A stretch of 17,896 bases of DNA from Pilaira anomala (Eukaryota > Mucoromycota > Mucoromycetes > Mucorales > Mucoraceae): positions 1-17,896 of the forward strand of contig JAIXMQ010000174.1 in NCBI GenBank assembly GCA_025716855.1, written 5' to 3'. Positions 7,975-15,467 of the stretch are shown here, one piece after another. A model generated the notes under the pieces. The model worked only from the letters and a program-made list of their open reading frames with translations, searched no databases and had not been told where the DNA came from. Each line of letters begins with the position of its first letter. Position 1 is the stretch's first letter. The position numbers were made by a program, and so were the translations under genes.

Positions 7975-8695
7975 GTCCAATTACTTGTAAGACATTAGAT
8001 TGCTAGTAATACGATGTCCAATTTGAATAATATGACATTAGACCTATAAACTATTAATATTCACGGTATCGAAATTGATGTGGTGATACTAGAACAATTA
8101 ATATCCCATCACGGTGTCCAATTTAAATTGCATGACACTAGAACAATAGACTGCTAATATTTACGGTGTCCAAAATGTACTGATGACACTAGAACAATAA
8201 ACTCTGACGGATGTCCACTGGTTACGAAGACATCAAAGGTAAACTCATGTGCTAGTCCAAAAAACAAAAGGTTAAAGACTGTATAAAAACTATGACACGA
8301 GTCCAATTTATCACAACTGATCTGAATGACAATAAACTCTGCCATGGTCCAATAATCTGAATGACTTTATATGTTTCAAACTCTGAATTACGTCCAAGAC
8401 TGTATGACGTTAATAAACTCTGGGGTCCAAAAAGAAGTATTTTCATTGATTGGCCTTAACAAAAAAGCTATCACATTTACAAGGTCCAATTTCCATCACT
8501 GATGACCTTTCAAAAAAGCTGTATATCATATTTTGGTTCAAAAAAAAAAAAAAATTTTTTTTGAAGACCTTACCAAAAAAGCTTTTACCGTAGGTCCAAC
8601 TTTCATCACTGATGACCTTTCAAAAAACAAAAGCTGTGTATCTTTAGACGGTCCAACCTCAATCACTGAACGACCTTATCAAAAAAGCTGATCTA
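7975..8695 (+). repeat. Degenerate one-directional array of ~15 GTCCAA-headed repeats
   Basis: GTCCAA occurs exactly at 7975, 8016, 8116, 8168, 8255, 8301, 8347, 8392, 8425, 8484, 8594 and 8651. Variants sit near 8067, 8213 and 8536 where the rhythm expects one. Steps are roughly 33-59 bp and all copies point the same way. Left-hand units share a core like TGACACTAGAACAATAAACT. The last units (8484, 8594, 8651) share ATCACTGATGACCTTTC and CAAAAAAGCT. No convincing reading frame runs through it. It fills the gap between RNase H and integrase, where Ty3-type elements normally have continuous coding. I do not recognise it; a protein-binding or RNA-structural array is possible. Confidence 0.85.
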
Positions 8696-8914
8696 TTCAA
8701 GTATATATATTTATCCCATCTATTACACAAAGGAAAGAAAACTATTTATAAAAACTCTCAAAAAAATTAAAAAAACCCCTTATAATAATACTCGGAAAAA
8801 CAATAAAAAAAAATTTTTTTTAAATAAAATATATTACTCTCTTCTTTAAATCGTTTTCTCTCTTGATTTACCAAAATATCTTAACACTCTCACTGATACA
8901 ATATCATAGCCAAC
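8696..8914 (+). promoter_or_regulatory. Possible promoter or splice-acceptor region ahead of the integrase ORF
   Basis: No gene is seen. TATAAAAA lies at 8747-8754, followed by A- and T-runs and a pyrimidine-rich stretch (8836-8860). Then come TTAAC at 8881 and CATAG just before the ATG, which would also fit a branch point and 3' splice site. In-frame TGA at 8894-8896, 21 nt before the ATG, shows that the integrase frame does not continue upstream. Start context is CCAACATGG, with A at -3 and G at +4. Either its own promoter or a spliced mRNA could deliver the integrase; the sequence alone does not decide. Confidence 0.35.
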
Positions 8915-10228
8915 ATGGAACAACATAAGATTGATTCTTTGTTACATTTTCTGCGTACATCAAAATATGTTGATGATACATCTGATCTTGAAAAAAAATA
9001 TATTGAAAGAAATATACACAATTTTACTATACATAATGATTCTTTACATTTGCTCCAACCATTCGACAAATTTTGTTTAAAGAAAGTTTTGAACCAAGAA
9101 GAAACCAAAGAAGCCTTCATCCAATACCATTATCACTCTTTGGGAGGACACTTTGCTTTCGCGAATACATTAAACCGTATCTCACAAAAATACTATTGGG
9201 AAAATATGAATAAAGATATTTATTTTTTTATTAAAGAATGCCCTAGTTGCCAAGAGCATGGACCTAAATTTATCAATAAAAAAGCCTACCCCGTTTCAGT
9301 CCTATCAAACCTTTTTCACAAATAGGAATTGATATTAAACATGTTACCATATCTCAAACCGGCCATAAATATGTTATCGTTGCGATTGATTACTGACTAA
9401 ATATGTGGAAGTACGCGCTTTAATGGTACAAACTTCTTCTGAAATTGCTTCCTTCTTATATGAAGAAATTATTACTCGTCATGGATGCCCAAATATAATC
9501 ATCACGGATAATGGTCGCCCGTTTATATCTGAATTATTCAAATTACCTGCAAACAATTTGGTATACGTCAAAAAACTATCAGCACCTACATAGCCAGAGT
9601 AATGGACTAGTTGAAAGGTTCATAGGACGATCGATACAATTCTCAAACGAAGAAATCTAGAAGAAAAAAACAATTGGCAAGACTTCCTACCTGCAGCCGT
9701 ATTTGCATATAGGTCCATAAAACAAGCAACCACAGGCCAATCTCCTTTTTTCTTGATGTATGGTTATGAACCTACCACTTATTTTGATAACTCAACAAAA
9801 CCTATTGATATAAAGGATGCAAGTTTTGAATTGCAATTACTCATACGTACATCGGTACAAATACAATACTGGAAAATATACGTAAAGACTCTTGGAAAAA
9901 AATACAAAAATCTCAAAAGTTGCAAATAGAGCGCATGGATAAAAGAATGAACAATATGAAAAAGGAACTGAAACCTTCTTTCCGCATAGGAGACATCGTC
10001 AAACTATATCGAGACAATATCTCCACTTCTTGGTCCGCGAAAACTTCAATCCGTTGGTATGAAGACAATTTCTGTATTCAAGAGAAGTTAAAGAAAGGAT
10101 AGTACTTTATCAAAAATATTTTAAATCCAGAGGATACTAAATTACATTTAGTTCACGGAAATCGTTTGAAATCATTTACGGAACCTAAAGTGAAATGGGA
10201 GAAAAGCGCTAAGCTTATTTATAATTAG
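8915..10228 (+). pseudogene. Separate integrase ORF, decayed
   Basis: The first 136 codons from ATG 8915 are intact. They hold the HHCC zinc-binding domain: the HSLGGH segment and ECPSCQEH. The catalytic core follows in shifted frames. First Asp is in IGIDIKHV (9331-9333), second Asp in IIITDNGRPF (9507-9509), Glu in SNGLVERF (9613-9615), giving D-x~58-D-x~35-E. Then come NWQDFLPAAVFAYRS and QSPFFLMYGYEPTTYF. The C-terminal part contains FRIGDIVKLY and LHLVHGNRLKSFTEP, ending at TAG 10226-10228. Breaks lie near 9300, 9395, 9570, 9640 and 9870, and an in-frame TAG at 10100-10102 replaces one sense codon. No chromodomain is seen. The product would join element DNA to the host genome. Its own ATG with an upstream stop is atypical. 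Confidence 0.85.
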
Positions 10229-10703
10229 TTTATAAAAAAATCTAAAAAAAAAAAAAAAGGAGTTATCTCCAATTTTTTAGCTGGAAAACTTTCTCGGGGC
10301 GCCACCCTGTAGGTTTCCTAAAAGTAATAATTAAATCGCAGTTTCCTTCTATGAAATGTAATTCTATTGGCTACTGAAAGCAATAGTTTAACTTCAGATT
10401 TTATAAGTAAAAAATGTGTCTTGCATAAATCATCCATACAACAGCATATATGTTGTCATGTATATTTGACATTTAAATGTACATAGAGATAATACTTTAC
10501 AATGATCAGCTTAATTTTAATTGAAAATGGTGCTTAGAAATACAGATGTATATAGGTCAAAGAGAAATCTCTGGAAGATGCTAGAAGATACAAGCATAAA
10601 AAAAAATGATATAAAAAGGGCAGCTCAATGAAGATAGAAATTATACTTTCTTCTATTAAAACTTTTATCTGTATATACTATACACTTATACATCTACTTA
10701 AGC
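10229..10703. other. Non-coding junction between integrase and Crypton-like gene
   Basis: The first ~90 bp, up to the GC-rich CGGGGCGCCACCCTG (10295-10309), probably belong to the retrotransposon. TAGGTTTCCT at 10310-10319 is repeated at 14884-14893. From about 10320 the sequence is AT-rich 5' flank of the Crypton-like gene, with a TATA box at 10610-10617. GGAGTTATCTCC (10259-10270) is a small hairpin. No convincing gene is seen. Confidence 0.5.
10610..10617 (+). promoter_or_regulatory. Probable TATA box of the recombinase gene
   Basis: TATAAAAA followed by GGGC lies 86 bp before the ATG at 10704, with a pyrimidine-rich stretch (TTTCTTCTATT) about 30-40 bp downstream that could hold the start site. 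Confidence 0.5.
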
Positions 10704-10952
10704 ATGTCTGGATTTAACTCTGTTGTACCCATCTCCAGTTCTTCAAGAGCAAGAGTTGAGATGGAAATGAGAGAATCAATGCAAAGAACAACTCAAGCTT
10801 CGTCACAAGCTCGTCCTCTTAACACTAGTAAGGCTTATGATCCAAAGATTGCTGAATTTCGTGAATGGTGTGATTATGAGTTCCACTATCAGCCGCTCGA
10901 ACAGAGATACATTGTTACTGGAGAAAAAGCTCATTATTTCTTAGATGATGCA

Positions 10953-11000
10953 GTAAGTTTTTTTTTTTTATCAATAAATCTGACAGAACTTTGTTATTAG
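10953..11000 (+). other. Intron 1 of the recombinase gene
   Basis: GTAAGT follows codon GCA at 10950-10952, then a poly-T tract, and the segment ends TTATTAG at 11000 (48 bp). After splicing, phase 0 gives VKGRISRHKRKATEN and then a stop. The frame used by the rest of the gene is one base off (SKEEYLDIKEKQLK), so a frameshift has occurred just downstream or the exact acceptor differs. Confidence 0.65.
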
Positions 11001-11329
11001 GTCAAAGGAAGAATATCTCGACATAAAAGAAAAGCAACTGAAAATTAAGAAAGTGAAGAAGGTCCCTTGCCGTAGAATTAGGTTTGCAACATTAAATCAG
11101 TATGGTGCAGCTTTAATTCATTTATGGAAGCAGCAATCATTGATGAATATCAATTCCAATCCTCATCCAAGACAAGCTTTTACTGGTCTCTTCGAAATGG
11201 CTATGTTGGAAGAAGAGCAAATAAGAAAAGACAACTATGTCAACCGTGGAATTGGAACTATCATGGATGGGTATACAACTACCGACCAAATTGCCTCGCT
11301 TGTAAGTTTTTACTTCAGCAAGAATAATA

Positions 11330-11390
11330 CTGAGTTTCCTACCTCAATTTCCAAAAATAAGCGTAATTTTTCCAAAACCCCGCCGCTATT
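11330..11390 (+). repeat. Left terminal inverted repeat of the mariner element
   Basis: Begins CTGAGTTTCCTACCTC and ends CCGCCGCTATT. It matches the reverse complement of 12914-12974 at 59 of 61 positions by eye; the differences are A/G and T/C in the first 15 bases. TTTTTCCAAAA motifs recur inward from it. Confidence 0.95.
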
Positions 11391-11466
11391 TTCCCAAAAG
11401 TGGCTATTAATTTTTCCAAAACTTTTTTTATTTTTTCCAAATATATATTTACTTTTTACAAAAAAA

Positions 11467-12861
11467 TTAAAGCATGTTTTCTTTTGCAATGCAGCGAGGA
11501 AAGAAAGATAGGGAATGTCTAATCCAGCCTCTGCAATCACTCAAAGTAATCTTCGAAACAGAATCCATTATTCTGGGTGTTAATAAATCACCAGAATCAA
11601 GAGGGTTTCTCTTGATACCAGCTTTTACTTTTGACCAAAATTCTTCAATTGGATTCAAGAAGGGAGAATAGGCCGGCAAGTAAACAAATTTGTATCCCCT
11701 CTTTTCGATAGCCTCTCTGATAGGAGCAGGCTTATGGATAGGTACATTGTCCATAACAAGGTAATAACCTTGAAGTCCATTCTTATCTAAACAATCCATC
11801 ATATTATTCAAGTAAGTAAGAAAATGTTCAGATCTTGTACCTACTCTACCGTTGATCTTCACTTCTTTGCCATCTACTTTTCTTTTCTTACTGCCAACAG
11901 AAGATGTAGGTTTTCCTAATGAAATGTCAATAACACCATCAACTGAAATTGTCCCCAAGATCGTAATAGAAGTACTGCGAGCAGTAGGGACAATTGCTTT
12001 AGCAGGTGCGCCTCTTTTTGACCATCCTCTATTACGGGTGATGTTGATATTGAATCCAGCCTCATCTATAAAGACACAATTTTTTTGAAAGTCCATATTT
12101 TCATCTGCTATCCATTTTTCTACGTCTGTTTTTCTTGGTTCAATCACCTCGATATCATTTCTTCTGGCCGGTATTTTCTCTAATCTTTTCATAGAAAGAG
12201 CACAAACGGTTCGCATAAATCTATGAAGTGCAGATCGACTTATCGTGAGATTTTCGTTTTCAAACTGTTTACAAAGATCAGATCTAATATGTTCAAGTAC
12301 TCCTGTTGTATTTTCATCAATATACTTGATAATCCATTCAGCATGACGTTGTTGTAGCTTGAACAAAGATCCTTTTCTACCTCTTTTTTTTCTACGAATA
12401 AGCCCATTTTCTGGATCTTCTCTAAATGTTTTTCTATACTTGTATCCAGACCACAAAGCGATACCAGTACTCAAACAAGCTGACTTGACATCAGATCCTG
12501 CAGAAATGAAGTCAATTTGTTCATCAGTATACTTCCTGTATAACTTTTTTCCGCCACGTTCTTGCTTCAGCTCTGGTTGATTTAAATGGGCTTCAAAATA
12601 CTCTTTTACACGTGCATTTACGTCTTTCAAATACTCCTCTACTTCATCTTCATCCTCCACTTGATTTTCTTCCTCTATTTCTTCATCTTCTAAATCAACA
12701 CCTAATTCTTCAGCTAATTCCTCATCGCATTCCATTGCCGTACTGACGTCTTCTTCGGCGGGTTCACTGTGCTTTTGATATAAGTTAACATAGACATCTT
12801 CGGTTGCTATATCAGCTTCCTCTTCGATAGTCAAGTCTCTCATAAGTGTGTCGATGTTCAT
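11467..12861 (-). CDS. Tc1/mariner-family DD34E transposase, full length
   Basis: 464 codons from ATG at 12861 to TAA at 11467-11469, uninterrupted. Residues ~12-90 are very acidic (runs such as EEIEEENQVEDEDEVEE), an unusual extension. Residues ~105-225 are basic and hold helix-turn-helix-like DNA-binding segments, with a bipartite basic stretch RRKKRGRKG near 156. The DDE core follows. Asp266 lies in CVFIDEAGFN, Asp371 in YLVMDNVPIHK, and Glu406 in SPFLNPIEEFW, with 34 residues between the last two. This spacing is that of Tc1-like transposases. The enzyme would excise and reinsert the element at TA. No defect is visible, so it may be active. The last codons reach into the inner left end of the element. 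Confidence 0.93.
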   Translation of the reverse strand: MNIDTLMRDLTIEEEADIATEDVYVNLYQKHSEPAEEDVSTAMECDEELAEELGVDLEDEEIEEENQVEDEDEVEEYLKDVNARVKEYFEAHLNQPELKQERGGKKLYRKYTDEQIDFISAGSDVKSACLSTGIALWSGYKYRKTFREDPENGLIRRKKRGRKGSLFKLQQRHAEWIIKYIDENTTGVLEHIRSDLCKQFENENLTISRSALHRFMRTVCALSMKRLEKIPARRNDIEVIEPRKTDVEKWIADENMDFQKNCVFIDEAGFNINITRNRGWSKRGAPAKAIVPTARSTSITILGTISVDGVIDISLGKPTSSVGSKKRKVDGKEVKINGRVGTRSEHFLTYLNNMMDCLDKNGLQGYYLVMDNVPIHKPAPIREAIEKRGYKFVYLPAYSPFLNPIEEFWSKVKAGIKRNPLDSGDLLTPRIMDSVSKITLSDCRGWIRHSLSFFPRCIAKENML

Positions 12862-12913
12862 TTTTTAATCAATTTTATTTTTTGTAAAAATAGCAACAGT
12901 TTTTGGAAAAATT

Positions 12914-12974
12914 AATAGCGGCGGGGTTTTGGAAAAATTACGCTTATTTTTGGAAATTGAGGTGGGAAACCCAG
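12914..12974 (-). repeat. Right terminal inverted repeat of the mariner element
   Basis: Reverse complement of the left repeat with two differences; it ends GGTGGGAAACCCAG against the TA at 12975-12976. A further TTTTTCCAAAA-type motif lies just inside it. Confidence 0.95.
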
Positions 12975-13844
12975 TACCAACAATTTGCGTAATGCTTTGG
13001 CTTTTTTGTTGTCCCATTTTTGTCTTCTTCGTTGTGAATCAGCTAGAAAAGCTGAACTTCCTGATCTTCAGGTAACTAACTTGGAAGACGAAGGATCTGT
13101 GAGATGTCCTGCTATTATCTTGGTAATGAGACAAGGAAAGACAAATAAACATGGAAGATTGGAAGTTGGAGCATGTATTAGAAACAAAAGAGTGGAAATT
13201 TGTCCCTTTATGATGCTTGGCACCTACTTTTTCGCTCGCTATCAAGTTGACAATGAGCCTTTTCCTAGCTTTGCTACCTCTGAGGACTGGTTTGACATAA
13301 AAATTCTCAAGAATACCAATGATAACTTGAAAGCTGAATGGCCCTACAAAAGTCATCTTACAGCCATTGATAATGCTTTTAAAGCTTGTGGAATCACTTC
13401 ATAAAAAAAACCCCATGTTGGTCGTGGCTCTGCTGCAAGAATAGCAGACTTGCAAGGTGTTCCAGAATCTGATATTAGACGTATGGGTAGATGGAATAAC
13501 AGTTCAATGAATGGTGCTTACTTGACAGGACTTCCTCGTGGTATCATGCGTGCTTTGCCCGGATTTCCTGCAGAACATGGTGGGGCCTTTTATCTTCCAA
13601 GGGATGCAGTTATACCTTCAGAAGAATTACAGTCAAAAGTTTTTCCTGAAGCTAGTGAATGGCTGAGCAGAGTACGTAGTGGTACTGCAGCGCAAACTGT
13701 TGCTGCTGAAAGTTTCTTGAACTTGTTACTTACGCTTCGTATAACTTTTTTGCAAGACTCTGTGTACATGCGAAATTTAATGCCCACCCATCCAGTATGG
13801 AAGCATCAATTGTTCTCGGATCCAGATTACTTGGAGTTTAAAAG

Positions 13845-13906
13845 GTATGCAAATAATTTTAAAATCTTGCAACATTAAATGTGTTAACTTTTATATATAT
13901 ATATAG
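13845..13906 (+). other. Intron 2 of the recombinase gene
   Basis: GTATGC donor after AAAAG, TTAAC branch-like motif at 13884-13888, an AT-repeat tract and ATATAG acceptor (62 bp). Splicing joins EFK-R-SLEVAAEVETDDE in frame, continuing the domain. Reading through gives a stop at 13876-13878. Confidence 0.75.
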
Positions 13907-14554
13907 ATCTTTAGAGGTTGCCGCAGAAGTCGAAACAGATGACGAAAGCTTGTTGATGAGGCGTGTTATTCCATTTTTGAAAGACAGATGGTCAGTCTTA
14001 ATGAAAGAATAATAGAACTTGTAAGAAATATTCAAGGTGATATTAGAGACATCTCTTCTGGACGAGCCCCTCTTCAAATAAATATCAATTGACAAGAGAA
14101 CTCAAATGTACCCACTCTAAGTATTTGTACTCTCTCCACCGACAACATTGGATCTAGTGAGACTCTTTCTTCTGATGTATCTTACACAACCAGTGCCACT
14201 ACTACCAATACAACGGTCAACAACACCTTGGTTAATGTACCAACAGTACAGCAATACAAAATGAGTCGTGGTTTAACTACAATCACTGACTTATATCGTG
14301 AATGGACAGAGGGTTTAGGCGGAAACTATTCAATAGAACACCTAAATACCCATTTTCCTGGTTGGTACAAAAATGACAAGACCTTCTACATGAGAAGAAG
14401 AAAAATTATTTCGACTATCGAAAGGTACGCGGAAGTGGATGGAATGTCGATGATTGACGCAGTTCGTCGTGCAGAAATGCTACGTTCAAGAAATAACAAA
14501 TTGTTGGATTACATTTCTAAGAACCCTGATATGCTATTCACATTAACCCAATAA

Positions 14555-14795
14555 AAAAATCTTTTACCTTTCCATGTTTTTTTATAACTTTATTGTTGTT
14601 ACTTCAGCTTTTGATTTTTTTTTTAAAAAAAAAACAAAACTGTATATAGCATAATTCAGGAAATCAGGATATAGTTTTTTTTTTTTTTTTTTAGTTTGTG
14701 AAGGGCTATTGAATTATAACTTAAACATAAAAGATATAAAAACCTTTAATTTTGACATATGGTGTACCCTTAAAACACATTTAGCATATTATTAT
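14555..14795. other. AT-rich 3' flank of the recombinase gene
   Basis: Contains long A and T runs, including an 18-T tract (about 14675-14692). No convincing gene, tRNA or repeat is seen. It probably holds the recombinase 3' UTR. Confidence 0.4.
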
Positions 14796-14799
14796 AGCA

Positions 14800-14912
14800 G
14801 AGGTTTCCCAAAGGGAAATAAATCCATTTATTTGGCGATCGAAAGGAAATAAATCCAATTATTTGTATGCGGGACTTAAAAACTAGGTTTCCTCAGGTTT
14901 CCCACTTGGGTG
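14800..14912. repeat. Cluster of short palindromes and GGTTTCC motifs
   Basis: TTTCCCAAAGGGAAA (about 14804-14818) is a perfect palindrome. GGAAATAAATCCA plus TTATTTG is repeated twice in tandem (about 14815-14836 and 14846-14866), each near-palindromic. AGGTTTCC occurs at 14801, 14885 and 14895, and also at 10311. These could be recombinase-binding sites at the right end of the Crypton-like insertion, or remnants of another short inverted-repeat element. Confidence 0.6.
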
Positions 14913-14989
14913 ATAAAAAAAAAATATATAAATGAAAAAAAAAAATATATATAATATGAACTTTTTGAACCCATATTTTCTCTTCTTAA

Positions 14990-15353
14990 TTCTTCCTAAA
15001 AAATTCTACGGACGAAGACGTTGTCACTGACAAACCAATTAATGTCATTAGAATAAAAGAAGAAGCAAGTCGACAAGAGCAACAAAAACTGAAAGAAACT
15101 CAAAACATACAAACATCAATCAAAACCTTTTTAGAAAGTAAAAAAAAAAATTATATATCATCAAAAGAAAAGACAAACCTTATTGGAACAAAAGATTTTA
15201 CCATATATATTGAAAGAATTCAATATGATACATATGCTTGATCAAGATAAAACCACAAACATACACAAAAAGAAAACATTCATTCGTAAATTATTCAAAA
15301 ACAAGAACGACGCTATTGCATTTTATAAAAAGCATTTAAATACTATGAAATAA
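14990..15353 (+). pseudogene. Remnant of a small Lys-rich ORF after integrase, unknown function
   Basis: The frame is open from 14990, following a TAA at 14987-14989. It reads STDEDVVTDKPINVIRIKEE, then a coiled-coil-like EASRQEQQKLKETQN. An 11-A run near 15140-15150 then breaks it. With one A fewer the frame would continue through LLEQKILPYILKEFN and FIRKLFKNKNDAIAFYKKH to the TAA at 15351-15353. That is about 120 residues, strongly basic, with no ATG at the beginning. I do not recognise the family. It lies between integrase and the 3' LTR, the position of an extra ORF in some Ty3-type elements. Its N-terminus may have been separated by the Crypton-like insertion. Confidence 0.5.
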
Positions 15354-15467
15354 AATTATAATTTGATCAAGTCCTCTAAAAATTTGCGATATTTTGCTTT
15401 ATATTTTCTCTCTTTACAACCTTTCCACTTATATATCGAGGCGATATTTTTCTCTATCGGGGGAATA
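15354..15467 (+). other. 3' internal end with candidate polypurine tract
   Basis: An AT-rich stretch ending in GGGGGAATA (15459-15467) directly before the 3' LTR. The G-run is the only purine-rich block here and sits where plus-strand DNA synthesis is primed, though it is short and interrupted by T. Confidence 0.5.

Larger units (their letters stand above)
11328..12976 (-). mobile_element. Tc1/mariner-type transposon with TA target duplication
   Basis: A 1645-bp element (11330-12974) is flanked by TA on both sides (11328-11329, 12975-12976). It has 61-bp inverted repeats differing at two positions and one long transposase ORF on the minus strand. It lies inside the recombinase gene. Removing the element plus one TA joins the codons AAT AAT ACC AAC in the recombinase frame without a break, which is direct evidence for the insertion site. 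The clean ends and full-length ORF mark it as the youngest visible event. Confidence 0.95.
10704..14554 (+). pseudogene. Crypton-like tyrosine recombinase with GCR1_C domain, interrupted
   Basis: The N-terminus (10704-10952) starts MSGFNSVVPISSSSR. A central Ndc10/Crypton-type domain follows: ATLNQYGAALIHLWKQQ (~11090), then after the mariner LLRCESARKAELPDL, holding the first catalytic Arg (13030-13032). HVGR (His 13414, Arg 13423) is the HxxR motif, and GRWNNSSMNGAYLTGLPRG has the likely nucleophile Tyr at 13519-13521. The C-terminus (~14260-14545) matches the GCR1_C DNA-binding fold: TTITDLYREWTEG, GWYKNDKTFYMRRRKII. The R-HxxR-Y set is complete. Defects are a frame change between 11001 and 11053, the mariner insertion, TAA at 13402-13404, a frameshift near 13960-13985 and TGA at 14090-14092. 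The enzyme would cut and rejoin DNA for Crypton movement. Domain assignments come from recall of these families. Confidence 0.8.
10320..14883 (+). mobile_element. Crypton-like insertion (tyrosine-recombinase DNA transposon), limits tentative
   Basis: The region carries one gene for a Crypton-type tyrosine recombinase. It has no terminal inverted repeats, as expected for Cryptons, which integrate by site-specific recombination and leave short direct repeats. TAGGTTTCCT occurs in direct orientation just outside both proposed ends (10310-10319 and 14884-14893). Joining the flanks at this repeat would give a continuous retrotransposon 3' region. The introns in the gene, on the same strand as the Ty3 element, argue against it having travelled through the element's spliced RNA and favour a later DNA insertion. 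A 10-bp match can occur by chance in AT-rich flanks, so the boundaries are provisional. Confidence 0.5.

Noticed and set aside
8530..8560. A-run followed by T-run as a regulatory hairpin or terminator
   Set aside because: Homopolymer runs of this kind are common across the whole window; no further support.
7975..8695. GTCCAA array as a CRISPR
   Set aside because: Only six bases are constant, spacing is irregular, there are no cas genes and the context is a eukaryotic retrotransposon.
7975..8695. TGATGA and CTGA motifs in the array as box C/D snoRNAs
   Set aside because: The motifs are not paired at consistent distances with terminal stems and CTGA does not follow each TGATGA.
11312..11328. 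GTAAGTTTTTACTTCAG looks like a 17-bp intron
   Set aside because: Too short, and the recombinase frame reads straight through it (SLVSFYFSKNN) into the sequence beyond the mariner.
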